From assembly GCF_023156505.1 (NCBI RefSeq), contig NZ_JALNMJ010000012.1:62001-126000 (forward strand): 64,000 nucleotides of DNA. Direction: 5' to 3'. The notes beneath the pieces were generated by a model, which saw nothing but the letters and a program-made list of their open reading frames with translations, did no database searches and was not told where the DNA came from. The first letter of the stretch is position 1; each line of letters begins with the position of its first letter. This stretch comes from Roseibium sediminicola. Its GTDB lineage: Bacteria; Pseudomonadota; Alphaproteobacteria; Rhizobiales; Stappiaceae. Shown here piece by piece: positions 34,651 to 43,790 of the stretch. The position numbers and the translations under genes were made by a program.

Positions 34651-34917
34651 TCAGTTGGACCTATGCACGAGTCTCAGGGCGGGCGCATACGTCTTGCGCG
34701 ACGCGCGCTCACACAAGGCCTGGAAAATAACAAGCAGGCTCATCGCCACAAGCGTGACCGGCCAGAAAAGGGATGTGACCAGAACGCTGGCCAGACTGGT
34801 GGGCGTACTCAAGCCGCTATCGAGCAGCTCCGCCGACGACAGGATCAGAAATACAAGCGTGACGGCGCCATAGAGGACGACCGCTACAAAGAACGCAACA
34901 ACCATGCTATTGCCCAC
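34651..34917 (-). CDS. Small two-helix membrane protein, unknown
   Basis: 88-residue frame, start GTG at 34917 (AGGAG close upstream) or ATG at 34905. It contains two hydrophobic helices, MVVAFFVAVVLYGAVTLVFL and SVLVTSLFWPVTLVAMSLLV, and a basic, arginine-rich C-terminal tail. I recognise no family. Composition is typical of a genuine small inner-membrane protein, and the opposite-strand frame reads as low-complexity charged sequence. It stands alone between preTA and the creatininase gene. Confidence 0.5.
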   Translation of the reverse strand: MGNSMVVAFFVAVVLYGAVTLVFLILSSAELLDSGLSTPTSLASVLVTSLFWPVTLVAMSLLVIFQALCERASRKTYAPALRLVHRSN

Positions 34918-35213
34918 CTTCTCCTACCCAAAGCCACGGCCCGAGCCTCACCGCAGCGATCCACCGGCTTCATCACAGGGTAAATATTTGGTGTAAATGT
35001 GACCGGCACCACTTTGCGGAGATGCGGGCGCGCCCAAATTTTCATCACTGTGGACGGTTGGGGATAAGCTCTCCTCTCGTGCAAAGCGGGCCGGGGCGAT
35101 TGGTGACCGTCCACAAAAAGGCAGCGGGCTGCGGACATAATGATGCTTTTCATGTGCCGGGTACCTGCCTAACTCTCGGGAACGACTTGTGAAACGAGGG
35201 TTGGGCAGCGCCG
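34918..35213. other. Intergenic region between small membrane protein and creatininase genes
   Basis: About 295 bp separating two divergent genes. I see no coding frame with a ribosome site and no strong hairpin. It presumably carries both promoters. Confidence 0.4.
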
Positions 35214-36029
35214 ATGGCCAGGCATTTCTTCTGGAACGAACTGAACGCGTCGGATTTTGCGTCCCTGGACCCGGAGCGGGTCATCGCCATCCTGCCGACG
35301 GCGTCGACCGAGCAGCATGGGCCACATCTGCCGATCGCGACGGACGTCGCCATCGCTCAGGGCATGCTGGAGGAAACGCGCAGGCAGCTTCCGGAAGATC
35401 TCGACATCCTGGTGCTGCCGATCCAGGAGATCGGCAAGGCCAACGAGCATAAATATGGCCCCGGAACCCTGTCCCTGAGCGCCGAGCTTCTTATTCCGGT
35501 CTGGACAGCAATTGGCCAGAAGGTCTGCGAGGCCGGGCTGCGCAAGATGGTGATCGTCAATTCCCATGGCGGCAATACGGACATCATCAGCATTGTCTCA
35601 CGTGAGTTGCGGGTCCGCTTCGACATGGCGGTGCTTGTGACCCAATGGGGCCGGTTCGGCCATCCGGAGGGCATGATCTCGGCTCATGAGACAAAGTTCG
35701 GCATTCACGGCGGCGAGGTCGAAACCTCGCTGATGCTGCATTTCCGGCCCGAGCTTGTGCGCATGGACAAGGCCGAGAATTTCGCCTCGAAGGCGGAAGA
35801 AATGCAGAAGCTGTCAAAATTCATCCAGCCGACCCCGCCCCATGCCCTGGCCTGGATTGCGCACGACCTCAATCCGGCCGGCGTCGTCGGCGATGCCTCG
35901 AAAGGCACGGCCGAAAAAGGGGTTGCCATCAGTGTGCACCAGGCGGCCGGATTCATCGAGATGCTGCGAGACTTCAGGGACTATTCGCTCGCCGATCTTT
36001 ATGTGCCGAGCCAGGGCGAAACCTCTTAA
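35214..36029 (+). CDS. Creatininase-family metal-dependent amidohydrolase
   Basis: 271-residue hydrolase of the creatininase/FAPy-deformylase (ArfB)/MftE family. The metal-binding residues Glu33, His35 and Asp44 are in STEQHGPHLPIATD, and His118 is in NSHGGN. The later HGGEVETS block supplies the remaining acidic ligand. The family hydrolyses cyclic amides or formamides, including creatinine. It converges on a LysR gene that borders an N-heterocycle-type ABC/amidohydrolase operon, so I infer a role in ring opening or deformylation within that pathway. Start ATG is at 35214; the upstream Shine-Dalgarno is weak. Confidence 0.85.
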   Translation: MARHFFWNELNASDFASLDPERVIAILPTASTEQHGPHLPIATDVAIAQGMLEETRRQLPEDLDILVLPIQEIGKANEHKYGPGTLSLSAELLIPVWTAIGQKVCEAGLRKMVIVNSHGGNTDIISIVSRELRVRFDMAVLVTQWGRFGHPEGMISAHETKFGIHGGEVETSLMLHFRPELVRMDKAENFASKAEEMQKLSKFIQPTPPHALAWIAHDLNPAGVVGDASKGTAEKGVAISVHQAAGFIEMLRDFRDYSLADLYVPSQGETS

Positions 36030-36040
36030 CAATCCCGTTT

Positions 36041-36982
36041 TCAGGCGGGCAGGCTGCCTGCGCGCTGCAACTCTTCCACTTCGGCAACGAGTTCTTGCAG
36101 AAGAAATTCAACGAACAGGCTGGTCGCCGCGTCCATGGAAGCGCGCGCCCGCGTGAACAGCTTCATTGGCTGATGATGCGTGCGCGCCGCGTTCAGCGGC
36201 CGGAACACCAGTTCGCCGCGCCGGCATTCAGCCAGCACGTCGAGCGGGTTGAGCAGGCTGATGCCGATGCCGCGGCGGACCAGCTGGCGGACGGTTTCCG
36301 ATGAATTGGTCTCCAGCACCGGTTCGACCGGGATTGGCACCGAGGACAGAACCAGGTTGATCACATCGCGCAGACTGGTCCCTGACTGGGCCAGAACCAG
36401 CCGCTCCTGGACCACATCGACCAGATCCACCGGGCCGGTTTCCTGCGCGAGCCGGTGATCCGGAGGCACCACCGCGCCGATCGGAATGTCGAAGGTCGCG
36501 AGCGTGCGCAGCCCGGGTGTCGCGGCAATATTGAAGCCAAGGCCGATATCGACCTCGCCCGTTAGCACGGGATTGATGGTCGTGGTGCCGCCGTCGCTGC
36601 GCAGCTTGATGTGAACGCGCGGATTTGTCTCGATGAATTTGGCGATGATCTCGGGCAGCGGGCCGGAGGCGAGCCCAACCGTGGTGACCAGCGACACCTG
36701 GCCCGCATGCGGCATCTTGAGCGCCCGGATCCGGGTCTCCAGCCTGGCATAGTCCTTCAGAACACCGCGGATGTGCTCGATGCAGAGTTCTCCCGCCGCC
36801 GTCAGGCGCAGCCCGCGCGGCAGCCGCTCGAACAGGGGCACACCGAATTCCTCTTCCAGTGCAAGGATCTGACGGTTGATGGCCGAGGAGGAGACATTGA
36901 GGCGGTCCGCTGCCTTCCTGATCGATCCCGACCTTGCGATCTCGTCCAGATAGAGCAGCTTTCTCGAATGGAGCAGGGCCAA
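36041..36982 (-). CDS. LysR-family transcriptional regulator
   Basis: 313-residue LTTR. The N-terminal winged HTH is LLYLDEIARSGSIRKAADRLNVSSSAINRQILALEEEFGVPLFER (canonical), followed by a long effector domain (VSLVTTVGLASGPLPEIIAKF; GEVDIGLGF). It is divergent from the NMT1-type ABC operon with a 172-bp gap to the binding-protein start, so it is the probable activator or repressor of that operon, responding to its substrate. It is tail-to-tail with the creatininase gene, 11 bp apart. Confidence 0.92.
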   Translation of the reverse strand: MALLHSRKLLYLDEIARSGSIRKAADRLNVSSSAINRQILALEEEFGVPLFERLPRGLRLTAAGELCIEHIRGVLKDYARLETRIRALKMPHAGQVSLVTTVGLASGPLPEIIAKFIETNPRVHIKLRSDGGTTTINPVLTGEVDIGLGFNIAATPGLRTLATFDIPIGAVVPPDHRLAQETGPVDLVDVVQERLVLAQSGTSLRDVINLVLSSVPIPVEPVLETNSSETVRQLVRRGIGISLLNPLDVLAECRRGELVFRPLNAARTHHQPMKLFTRARASMDAATSLFVEFLLQELVAEVEELQRAGSLPA

Positions 36983-37154
36983 TTAATGCCTCCTTTTTAT
37001 GCATGCGGCACATTTGATCACCAGAAAACCCAGCGATGACAATAAGGCATCGCTGCAGGCGAATTTTGATGCTTTTCAACGTGCGCTTCAAGGGCTCAAA
37101 TCGTTTTGGAAATGCGCGGTTTTGCGCCGGATTTGTTATACTGGAGGCTCTCGA

Positions 37155-38165
37155 ATGACAGTTTTTCCATCCACCAAGACGGTTCTAGCGACTGTTTTGT
37201 TCACCGGGCTCGCTGCGCATCAGGCTGTGGCTTTGGACGAAGTGACCTACGGCACCAACTGGCTGGCACAGGCCGAGCATGGCGGATTTTACCAGGCGGT
37301 CGCGGACAGGACCTATGAGAAATACGGCCTCAAGGTCACGATCGCGCCGGGCGGGCCGCAGGCGGCCAACGATGCCCTGCTGATTTCCGGCAAGATCGAT
37401 TTCTACATGGGTGGTACGCTGAAGGGCTTCGACCATGTCAAGGAAGGCATTCCCTTCATCAACGTGGCCAGCATGTTCCAGAAGGATCCGCAGATCCTGA
37501 CTGCGCATCCGGACCAGGGCATCGACAAGTTCACGGACCTCGCCAAGCTCGAAACCATCTACATGGGCAAGGACGGCTACGTCACCTATTTCGAGTGGAT
37601 GAAGAAGAACTTCGAGGGCTTTTCCGATGCCCAGTTCAAGCCCTACACCTTCAACCCAGCCCCCTTCATCGTCGATCCGAAGTCCGCGCAGCAGGGCTAC
37701 CTGACGTCTGAGCCCTACGAGATCGAAAAACAGGCCGGCTGGGCGCCGAAAGTGTTCCTGCTCGCTGATGAGGGCTGGACGCCCTATTCGACCATGATCA
37801 CCACCTCCAAGGCCCTGGTCGAGGACAACCCGGACCTGGTCCAGCGCTTTGTCGATGCCTCCATCGAGGGCTGGTACAACTATCTTTACGGCGACAATGC
37901 CGCGGCGAACGAACTGATCAAGGCGGACAACCCGGAAATGACCGACGGGCAGCTCGCCTATTCCCTCGCCAAGATGAAGGAATACGGCATCGTCGACAGC
38001 GGCGAGACCATCGAAAAGGGTATCGGCTGCATGACCGACGCACATTTCAAGCAGTTCTTCGACACGCTGGCATCGATCGATGTGGTTGAGGCAGGGCTTG
38101 ACTACACGCAGTCTTATACGACGGAATTCGTCTGTAAGGGCGTCGGCCTCGATCTGAAGAAGTAA
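37155..38165 (+). CDS. NMT1/THI5-like ABC substrate-binding protein
   Basis: 336-residue periplasmic binding protein. The signal peptide is MTVFPSTKTVLATVLFTGLAAHQAVA. The mature part has VTYGTNWLAQAEHGGFYQAVADRTYEKYGLKVTIAPGGPQ, the THI5/NMT1 signature. The start has TGGAGG 7 bases upstream; an in-frame ATG at 36999 is rejected because it lies before this site and adds no signal-like sequence. First gene of an operon with ATPase, permease and amidohydrolase. It resembles the orphan binding protein at 24505-25494 in family, but the two sequences differ widely, so ligands probably differ. Confidence 0.9.
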   Translation: MTVFPSTKTVLATVLFTGLAAHQAVALDEVTYGTNWLAQAEHGGFYQAVADRTYEKYGLKVTIAPGGPQAANDALLISGKIDFYMGGTLKGFDHVKEGIPFINVASMFQKDPQILTAHPDQGIDKFTDLAKLETIYMGKDGYVTYFEWMKKNFEGFSDAQFKPYTFNPAPFIVDPKSAQQGYLTSEPYEIEKQAGWAPKVFLLADEGWTPYSTMITTSKALVEDNPDLVQRFVDASIEGWYNYLYGDNAAANELIKADNPEMTDGQLAYSLAKMKEYGIVDSGETIEKGIGCMTDAHFKQFFDTLASIDVVEAGLDYTQSYTTEFVCKGVGLDLKK

Positions 38166-38179
38166 GGCCGGGTCCGGCA

Positions 38180-39070
38180 ATGATCCGCTTCGCGCGCACC
38201 TGCGCGGGGCGGCCGTCTCCAGACGCAGAGTTGAGCATGGTCACAGCCGAACCGGGCAGCACGGCACTTTCAACAGCCCGCAGTACTCCGTCTTCCCGCC
38301 CCCTCGTGGCGATGGACGCCGTCTCGAAGGTCTTCTCCAACGGCACGCTTGCCCTTTCGGGCATGTCGATGACGGTGCGTCCCGGCGAGTTCATCAGCCT
38401 GCTTGGGCCCTCCGGCTGCGGCAAGTCCACCGCGCTCAGGATCATCGCCGGTCTTGGTGGGATCTCGGAAGGAAGCATCGACTGGCCGAGTTTCCGCATT
38501 AACGCGCGTGGGCTGCCGGACGGCGACATCAGTTTTGTCTTCCAGGAGCCGACGCTGATGCCGTGGCAGACCGTCTTCGGCAACGTCTACCTGCCGCTGC
38601 GCCTGAAGGGCCTGTCGAAAAAGGCGGCGGCGGACAAGATCTACGCAGCCCTGGAGAGCGTCGGGCTAGAAGACTTTGCCGACGCCTATCCGCGCGAACT
38701 TTCCGGCGGCATGAAGATGCGGGTCTCGATTGCCCGCGCGCTGGTGACCGAACCGAAGCTGTTGCTGATGGACGAGCCCTTCGCGGCGCTCGACGAAATC
38801 ACCCGGCAGAAGCTCAATGACGACGTGCTGGCGCTTTGGAAGGCAACAGGTATAACGGTGATCTTCGTGACCCATTCCGTCTATGAATCCGCCTATCTCG
38901 CCAACCGGATCGTTGTGATGAAGGCCCGTCCCGGCCGGGTCCACGCCGATTTCCCCCTGCATACCAGCCTGGAGCGGGACGTCCGCTATCGCACGTCCGA
39001 GGAATACCGGCAGGCCTGCGCGGACGTCTCCGCCAAACTGTCCGAAGCCATGGGAGGCGAGGAGCATTGA
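38180..39070 (+). CDS. ABC transporter ATPase (TauB/SsuB/ThiZ type)
   Basis: 296-residue ATP-binding subunit. Walker A LGPSGCGKST, Q-loop FVFQEPTLMPW, signature LSGGMKMRVSIARAL, Walker B LLLMDEPFAALDE and switch THSVYESAYLANR are all present and place it with the taurine/sulfonate/pyrimidine importer class. The ATG at 38180 gives a 40-residue non-conserved leader; an internal ATG at 38237 is an alternative. Neither has a strong ribosome site. It lies 14 bp after the binding protein and overlaps the permease region closely. Confidence 0.92.
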   Translation: MIRFARTCAGRPSPDAELSMVTAEPGSTALSTARSTPSSRPLVAMDAVSKVFSNGTLALSGMSMTVRPGEFISLLGPSGCGKSTALRIIAGLGGISEGSIDWPSFRINARGLPDGDISFVFQEPTLMPWQTVFGNVYLPLRLKGLSKKAAADKIYAALESVGLEDFADAYPRELSGGMKMRVSIARALVTEPKLLLMDEPFAALDEITRQKLNDDVLALWKATGITVIFVTHSVYESAYLANRIVVMKARPGRVHADFPLHTSLERDVRYRTSEEYRQACADVSAKLSEAMGGEEH

Positions 39071-39072
39071 CG

Positions 39073-39978
39073 ATGACATCCGCCAATGAAGACCTGCAGC
39101 CCGCGCCGACGACCGATCATGCAGGCGCGTCAAAGTCGAAAGCACCGGCGGCTGTGCAATTGCCGACCAGGGAAAGCGCCGCCGCAATCAAGCGCCGCGA
39201 CCGGCTCCTGACGATCCTTGTCCCAATCTGCGTCATCGCCTTCCTGATCGCGTTCTGGCAGATCATGGTCACCGTCAATGAGACGCCGCATTACATCCTG
39301 CCCGGGCCGGATCTGGTGGTGAAATCGCTGATCTCGGACTGGCATATACTGCTGCCCGCGCTCTGGGTCACCACCAAGATCACCATCGCCTCGCTGGCCC
39401 TGGCGCTGATCGGGGGCGGCGGCATGGCCATTCTGCTGGTCCAGTCGCGCTGGATCGAGGTCGCGCTTTACCCGATCACGGTGATCCTGCAGGTCACACC
39501 GATCATCGCCATTGCGCCGCTGATCCTGATCTATGCGCCGACCACGCAATCGGCGCTCCTGATCTGCGCGTTCGTGGTCGCCTTTTTCCCGATCCTCTCC
39601 AACATGGTGCAGGGCCTGAAAAGCGTCGATCACAACCTGCTCAACCTGTTCGAGCTTTATGGCGCCTCGCGCTGGCAGACGCTGATCTACCTGAAGCTGC
39701 CTGCTTCCCTGCCCTATTTCATGACAGGCCTCAGGATCGGCGGCGGGCTGGCGCTGATTGCGGCGGTGGTTGCCGAGTTTGCCGCCGGGTCCGCCGGCGC
39801 GGGCTCGGGCCTTGCCTTCCGCCTGCTGGAATCCCAGTTCCGGCTCAACATTTCACGACTCTTCGCCGCGCTGTTCCTGCTGGCGAGCCTGGGCGTGCTG
39901 ATTTTCGCGCTGACCTCCTTCATCTCCTGGTGGACGTTGCATCGCTGGCACGAAAGCAGCCTGAAGCGGGAAAACTGA
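39073..39978 (+). CDS. ABC transporter permease (TauC/SsuC/ThiX type)
   Basis: 301-residue inner-membrane permease with a 45-residue polar N-terminus and about six helices (LLTILVPICVIAFLIAFWQIM first). The coupling loop is LLNLFELYGASRWQTLIYLKLPASLPYFMTGLRIG. GGAG lies 8 bases before ATG 39073; a TTG two codons earlier is less likely. Its stop overlaps the amidohydrolase ATG (TGATG), so importer and enzyme are translated together. This is strong evidence that the enzyme acts on the imported compound. Confidence 0.93.
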   Translation: MTSANEDLQPAPTTDHAGASKSKAPAAVQLPTRESAAAIKRRDRLLTILVPICVIAFLIAFWQIMVTVNETPHYILPGPDLVVKSLISDWHILLPALWVTTKITIASLALALIGGGGMAILLVQSRWIEVALYPITVILQVTPIIAIAPLILIYAPTTQSALLICAFVVAFFPILSNMVQGLKSVDHNLLNLFELYGASRWQTLIYLKLPASLPYFMTGLRIGGGLALIAAVVAEFAAGSAGAGSGLAFRLLESQFRLNISRLFAALFLLASLGVLIFALTSFISWWTLHRWHESSLKREN

Positions 39979-41282
39979 TGTCGCTGGTCCTTCCTTCAAG
40001 CAGCCGTTTCGTGCTGCGCACCGCAACCCTGCCGGTCGCTGTCGCGCCTGGATTTGACGGTCCCACGAAAGACGGCCTGTGCTCCGCGGATCTAGTCATT
40101 TCGGACGGCCGGATCGAGGCCGTTCTGCCCGCGGGCTCCGCGCCTGGGGACCTTGAGGGGGCTGATCTTCACAACAGGATGGTCTGGCCCTGCTTTGCAG
40201 ACATGCACACCCATATCGACAAGGGCCATATCTGGGACCGGCAGCCCAACCCGACGGGTGATTTCGATGGCGCGCTTGCGGCGGTCCGCGCTGATCGGGA
40301 AGCCAACTGGACGGCGGCGGATGTCGAAACGCGCATGGATTTCTCCCTGCGCTGCGCCTATGCCCATGGAACCTCGCTGCTGCGCACCCATATCGACAGC
40401 CTGGCGCCGCAGCACCGGATCTCCTTCGACGTTTTCACGGAGATGCGCGCGCGCTGGCAGGACCGGATCAACTTGCAGGCGGTGGCTCTCTTTCCAATCG
40501 ATGCAATCGATGACAAGGCTTATTTCGCCGATCTGGTCGAGGTGGTCTCAACAAGCGGCGCCCTGCTCGGTGGGGTCACCTACCCGATGCCGGATCTGGA
40601 CAAGAGACTGGACATCCTGTTCCGGACGGCGGCGGACAAGGGGCTCGACATCGACCTCCACGTCGACGAGACCCAGGATGCCGGCGTCCTGACGCTGCTT
40701 GAAATCGCCGAAGCCAAGCTTCGCAACGGCTTTGAAGGTGCGGTCACGGTCGGCCATTGCTGTTCCCTGGCACGACAGGACGACGACACCGCAAAAACCA
40801 CGATCGAGAAGGTTTTCGAGGCCGGGCTGTCCGTCGTCTCCCTGCCCATGTGCAACATGTACCTGCAGGACCGGCAGGCGCACCGGACCCCGCGATTCCG
40901 GGGCATCACGCTGTTGCACGAGCTTGCGGCCGCCGGCGTGCCGGTCGCGGTTGCCTCCGACAACACCCGCGATCCGTTCTACGCCTATGGCGATCTCGAC
41001 ATGGTCGAGGTCTTTCGCGAGGCGGTCCGGATCGCGCACCTGGATCACCCGCTCGATCATGCTGCCAAGGTTGTCACCAGCCTGCCGGCCGACATTTTGA
41101 AGGTGCCTGAGGCAGGCCGTATTGCCGCAGGTCTTGGCGCCGACCTGGTGATTTTCCACGCCCGGAGCTGGAGCGAATTTCTGTCCCGTCCGCAGGCGGA
41201 CCGCATCGTGATGCGGAATGGCATGGGCATCGACCGCCGCCTGCCGGATTATTCTGAACTTGACCCGCTGATGAGAGGCTGA
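39978..41282 (+). CDS. Cytosine-deaminase-like amidohydrolase
   Basis: 434-residue metal-dependent hydrolase of the CodA type. Metal and catalytic motifs appear in order: HTHIDKGH (cf. HIHLDT of E. coli CodA), HVDET (HCDE), GHCC (GHTT) and SDNTRDPF (SDDVFDPW). The signature is thus that of deaminases of N-heterocycles such as cytosine, isocytosine or related rings. Substrate residues differ enough that I would not call it cytosine deaminase. It is coupled to the permease stop and followed 2 bp later by an FAD oxidase. Confidence 0.88.
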   Translation: MSLVLPSSSRFVLRTATLPVAVAPGFDGPTKDGLCSADLVISDGRIEAVLPAGSAPGDLEGADLHNRMVWPCFADMHTHIDKGHIWDRQPNPTGDFDGALAAVRADREANWTAADVETRMDFSLRCAYAHGTSLLRTHIDSLAPQHRISFDVFTEMRARWQDRINLQAVALFPIDAIDDKAYFADLVEVVSTSGALLGGVTYPMPDLDKRLDILFRTAADKGLDIDLHVDETQDAGVLTLLEIAEAKLRNGFEGAVTVGHCCSLARQDDDTAKTTIEKVFEAGLSVVSLPMCNMYLQDRQAHRTPRFRGITLLHELAAAGVPVAVASDNTRDPFYAYGDLDMVEVFREAVRIAHLDHPLDHAAKVVTSLPADILKVPEAGRIAAGLGADLVIFHARSWSEFLSRPQADRIVMRNGMGIDRRLPDYSELDPLMRG

Positions 41283-41284
41283 CC

Positions 41285-42691
41285 ATGGCCGACTATGAAA
41301 AGATCAAGGCCGAACTCGACGGCATCGCCGTGGAAGACAATCCGCGCCTGGTTCAGGCCAAGAGCCGCGATTTCTATTGGTATTCCCCGGTTCTGAAAGC
41401 CCAGCTCGACAACGTTACCGGCGATCTGCTGGTCTCGCCGAAGGACGAGGCGGAAGTGATCCGGGTGCTGAAGACCGCCTTTGCGCACGGCGTTCCGGTG
41501 ACACCGCGCGGCGCCGGCACCGGCAATTACGGTCAGGCCATGCCGTTGTCGGGAGGCATTGTGCTCGACATGTCGAAAATGGACGGGGTCAAGGAAATCG
41601 CGCCGGGCCGTGTGGTTTGCGGCCCGGGCATCGTCATGGCCAAGCTCGACAAGATCACCAGGGACCATTCCGGCCAGGAGCTGCGGTTTCATCCGTCCAC
41701 CGCGCAGACCGCCACCATCGGCGGCTTCATCGCCGGCGGCTCGGGCGGTGTCGGCTCCGTCCACTGGGGCGGCCTTCGGGATCTCGGCAACATCCTGCGC
41801 CTGCGTATTGTCACCATGGAAGCCGAGCCCCGGGTGCTTGAGCTGTCCACCTGGGATCTGCAAAAAGTCAGTCACGCCTATGGCACCAATGGCATCATCA
41901 CCGAAGTCGAGATGCCGCTCGCGACCGCCCATGACTGGGTGGATGTCATCGTCGGCCATGAGACCTTCATGGACGCGGTGGTCTTTTCCGACAAGCTGGC
42001 GCGCAGCAACGGTCTGCTCCTGAAGGAAGTCGCGCCGATCGCCGCGCCGATCCCGTTCGACTATTTCACCCGGCACAAGCCATGGCTGAAGGAGGGCGAG
42101 TCCGTCACGGTTCTAATGGTGGCACCAAACTCGATGTCGGCCGTAGAAGCGCTTGCCGAACGCATGAAGGGCGAGATCCGCTTCCGCTCCGACGAAGTGG
42201 AGAGCATGAAGGGCATTCCCCATGCCTATGAGCTTGCCTGGAACCACACCACCTTGCGGGCGCTGAAATTCGACAATTCCTTCACCTATCTGCAGACCCA
42301 GTATCCCGGCCCGAACCATGTGGAGCTGGTTCGGAAAACGACGGAAATGTTCCCGGGCGAAATCTTCGGCCATCTGGAATTCCTGCGTTTTGACGGCCAG
42401 GTCCAGTGTTCCGGCCTGCCGCTGATTCGCTACACCACCGAAGAACGGCTGGGCGAGATCATCCGCCTGCACGAGGAAAACGGCTGCCCGGTGTTCAATC
42501 CGCATCGTTACACGCTGGAAGAGGGCGGCATGAAACAGACCGATCAGGTCCAGCTTGCCTTCAAGAAGGAAACCGATCCGAAAGGTCTGCTCAATCCCGG
42601 CAAGATGATTGCCTGGGACAATCCGGATTTCGATTTCTCGGCCGGCAAGAACTACCTTTTCCCGGGCCTCCAGGCCTTTGCAGAGGCCTGA
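41285..42691 (+). CDS. FAD-binding oxidase/dehydrogenase (FAD_binding_4, GlcD-like)
   Basis: 468-residue PCMH-type flavoprotein. The FAD domain has VTPRGAGTGNYGQAMPLSGGIVLDMSKM and PSTAQTATIGGFIAGGSGGVGSVHWG, typical of D-2-hydroxyacid dehydrogenases and alkyldihydroxyacetonephosphate-synthase relatives. The C-terminal half is less conserved. The C-terminus DPKGLLNPGKMI is a family hallmark. It follows the amidohydrolase by 2 bp in the same operon, so it probably oxidises a downstream hydroxyacid- or ring-derived intermediate (inference). No Fe-S partner is present. Confidence 0.88.
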   Translation: MADYEKIKAELDGIAVEDNPRLVQAKSRDFYWYSPVLKAQLDNVTGDLLVSPKDEAEVIRVLKTAFAHGVPVTPRGAGTGNYGQAMPLSGGIVLDMSKMDGVKEIAPGRVVCGPGIVMAKLDKITRDHSGQELRFHPSTAQTATIGGFIAGGSGGVGSVHWGGLRDLGNILRLRIVTMEAEPRVLELSTWDLQKVSHAYGTNGIITEVEMPLATAHDWVDVIVGHETFMDAVVFSDKLARSNGLLLKEVAPIAAPIPFDYFTRHKPWLKEGESVTVLMVAPNSMSAVEALAERMKGEIRFRSDEVESMKGIPHAYELAWNHTTLRALKFDNSFTYLQTQYPGPNHVELVRKTTEMFPGEIFGHLEFLRFDGQVQCSGLPLIRYTTEERLGEIIRLHEENGCPVFNPHRYTLEEGGMKQTDQVQLAFKKETDPKGLLNPGKMIAWDNPDFDFSAGKNYLFPGLQAFAEA

Positions 42692-42694
42692 GGA

Positions 42695-43276
42695 ATGCGC
42701 GTCCTTGTCCTTCATTCGCATCCGCAGGAGCAAAGCTTCGGCCGGGCGCTCTACCAGAAAACCTGCGACAGCCTGGAAAAGGCCGGTCACGAAGTCGATG
42801 GCTGCAATCTCTACGCGGAAGGCTTTGACCCGGTCCTGTCGGCATGGGACCGGGACATCTATCACACCATTCCGGACAACCGGCAGAAGGTCGACAGCTA
42901 TTGCGAGCGCCTCAAGGCCGCCGAGGGCCTGGTGATCTGCACGCCGGTCTGGAATTTCGGCTTTCCGGCCATTCTGAAGGGCTATTTCGACCGGGTCTGG
43001 TTGCCCGGCGTCTCCTTCGACCTGGAAGACGGCAAGCTGACCCCGACCCTGCGCCACATCCGCAAGCTGGCGGCCGTGATGACCTATGGCGGCGACCGTT
43101 GGCGGGCGTTTCTGGTCGGCGATCCGCCGCGCAAGATCGTCAAGCGGGTCATCCGCGCGCAGATCAAGCTTGGCGCCCCGGTGCGCTACCTGGCCCATTA
43201 CGACATGAACAACTGCACGCCGGAGACGACGGGTGCTTTTCTGGACAAGGTCGGCCGGGAAATGGAGCGGTTTTGA
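42695..43276 (+). CDS. NAD(P)H-dependent flavodoxin-fold oxidoreductase
   Basis: 193-residue flavodoxin-like protein (NQO1/KefF/MdaB family). The phosphate loop is VLVLHSHPQEQSFGRALYQ, then the EGLVICTPVWNFGFPAILKGYFDRVWLPG block, characteristic of FMN/FAD quinone or flavin reductases. Start ATG is 3 bp after the FAD oxidase stop. It may regenerate reduced flavin for the pathway or detoxify quinones. It ends the rightward operon at a hairpin. Confidence 0.88.
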   Translation: MRVLVLHSHPQEQSFGRALYQKTCDSLEKAGHEVDGCNLYAEGFDPVLSAWDRDIYHTIPDNRQKVDSYCERLKAAEGLVICTPVWNFGFPAILKGYFDRVWLPGVSFDLEDGKLTPTLRHIRKLAAVMTYGGDRWRAFLVGDPPRKIVKRVIRAQIKLGAPVRYLAHYDMNNCTPETTGAFLDKVGREMERF

Positions 43277-43285
43277 GACCGCTCC
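43264..43285. terminator. Hairpin between convergent genes
   Basis: GGAGCGGT-TTTGAG-ACCGCTCC, 8-bp stem overlapping the reductase stop codon. No T-run follows on either strand, so it is a candidate terminator only. Confidence 0.45.
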
Positions 43286-43297
43286 ACGGTTCTTGTC

Positions 43298-43702
43298 CTA
43301 GAAAACCTTCGCCGCTGTCACTTCCACTTCGACCAGAAACTCCGCGCGCGTGAAACCGCCGACTACGAGCAGGGTCGACACTGGCTTCAACGGGCCTGTG
43401 TAGCGGTCACGCACGGCCATGTAGTCAGAAAAGTCTTCACGCCGGGTCACGAAGCCGGAAATGCGGATGACATCGTCGAAGCTCATGCCGGCATCCGCCA
43501 GGATGGCCTTGACGGCCTCGAAGCAGAGTTCGGCCTGACCGGTCACGTCGGGCGGGATCGTGTCGTCCGGCCGGATGCCGAGCTGGCCCGAGGTCACCAG
43601 CAGGCTGGCGCCGGGGGGCACCAGCAGGCCGTGGCTGTAATTGCCGAACGGCGCGCGTACCGAGGCGGGGTTGAAGCTTGTCTTGTCCGCGCGATCAGCC
43701 AT
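43298..43702 (-). CDS. RidA/YjgF-family protein
   Basis: 134-residue RidA-superfamily protein (enamine/imine deaminase-like). Motifs include LLVTSGQLGIRPDD, CFEAVKAILADAGMSFDDVIRISGFVT and a C-terminal VEVEVTAAKVF. The canonical Arg that defines true RidA (in the R-x-x-x-V/I block) is not evident at the usual site, so it may belong to another Rid subgroup, such as RutC-like members. It is convergent with the amidohydrolase operon, and its position suggests handling of reactive aminoacrylate or imine intermediates. Confidence 0.85.
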   Translation of the reverse strand: MADRADKTSFNPASVRAPFGNYSHGLLVPPGASLLVTSGQLGIRPDDTIPPDVTGQAELCFEAVKAILADAGMSFDDVIRISGFVTRREDFSDYMAVRDRYTGPLKPVSTLLVVGGFTRAEFLVEVEVTAAKVF

Positions 43703-43790
43703 GGGAGGGGTTCCAAATCATTGATTGTCCGCCGTATTTTCCGGCAGGCATCTTGAAATGTCACCCCCTGGGAACGCCTGTTTTTTGGGC

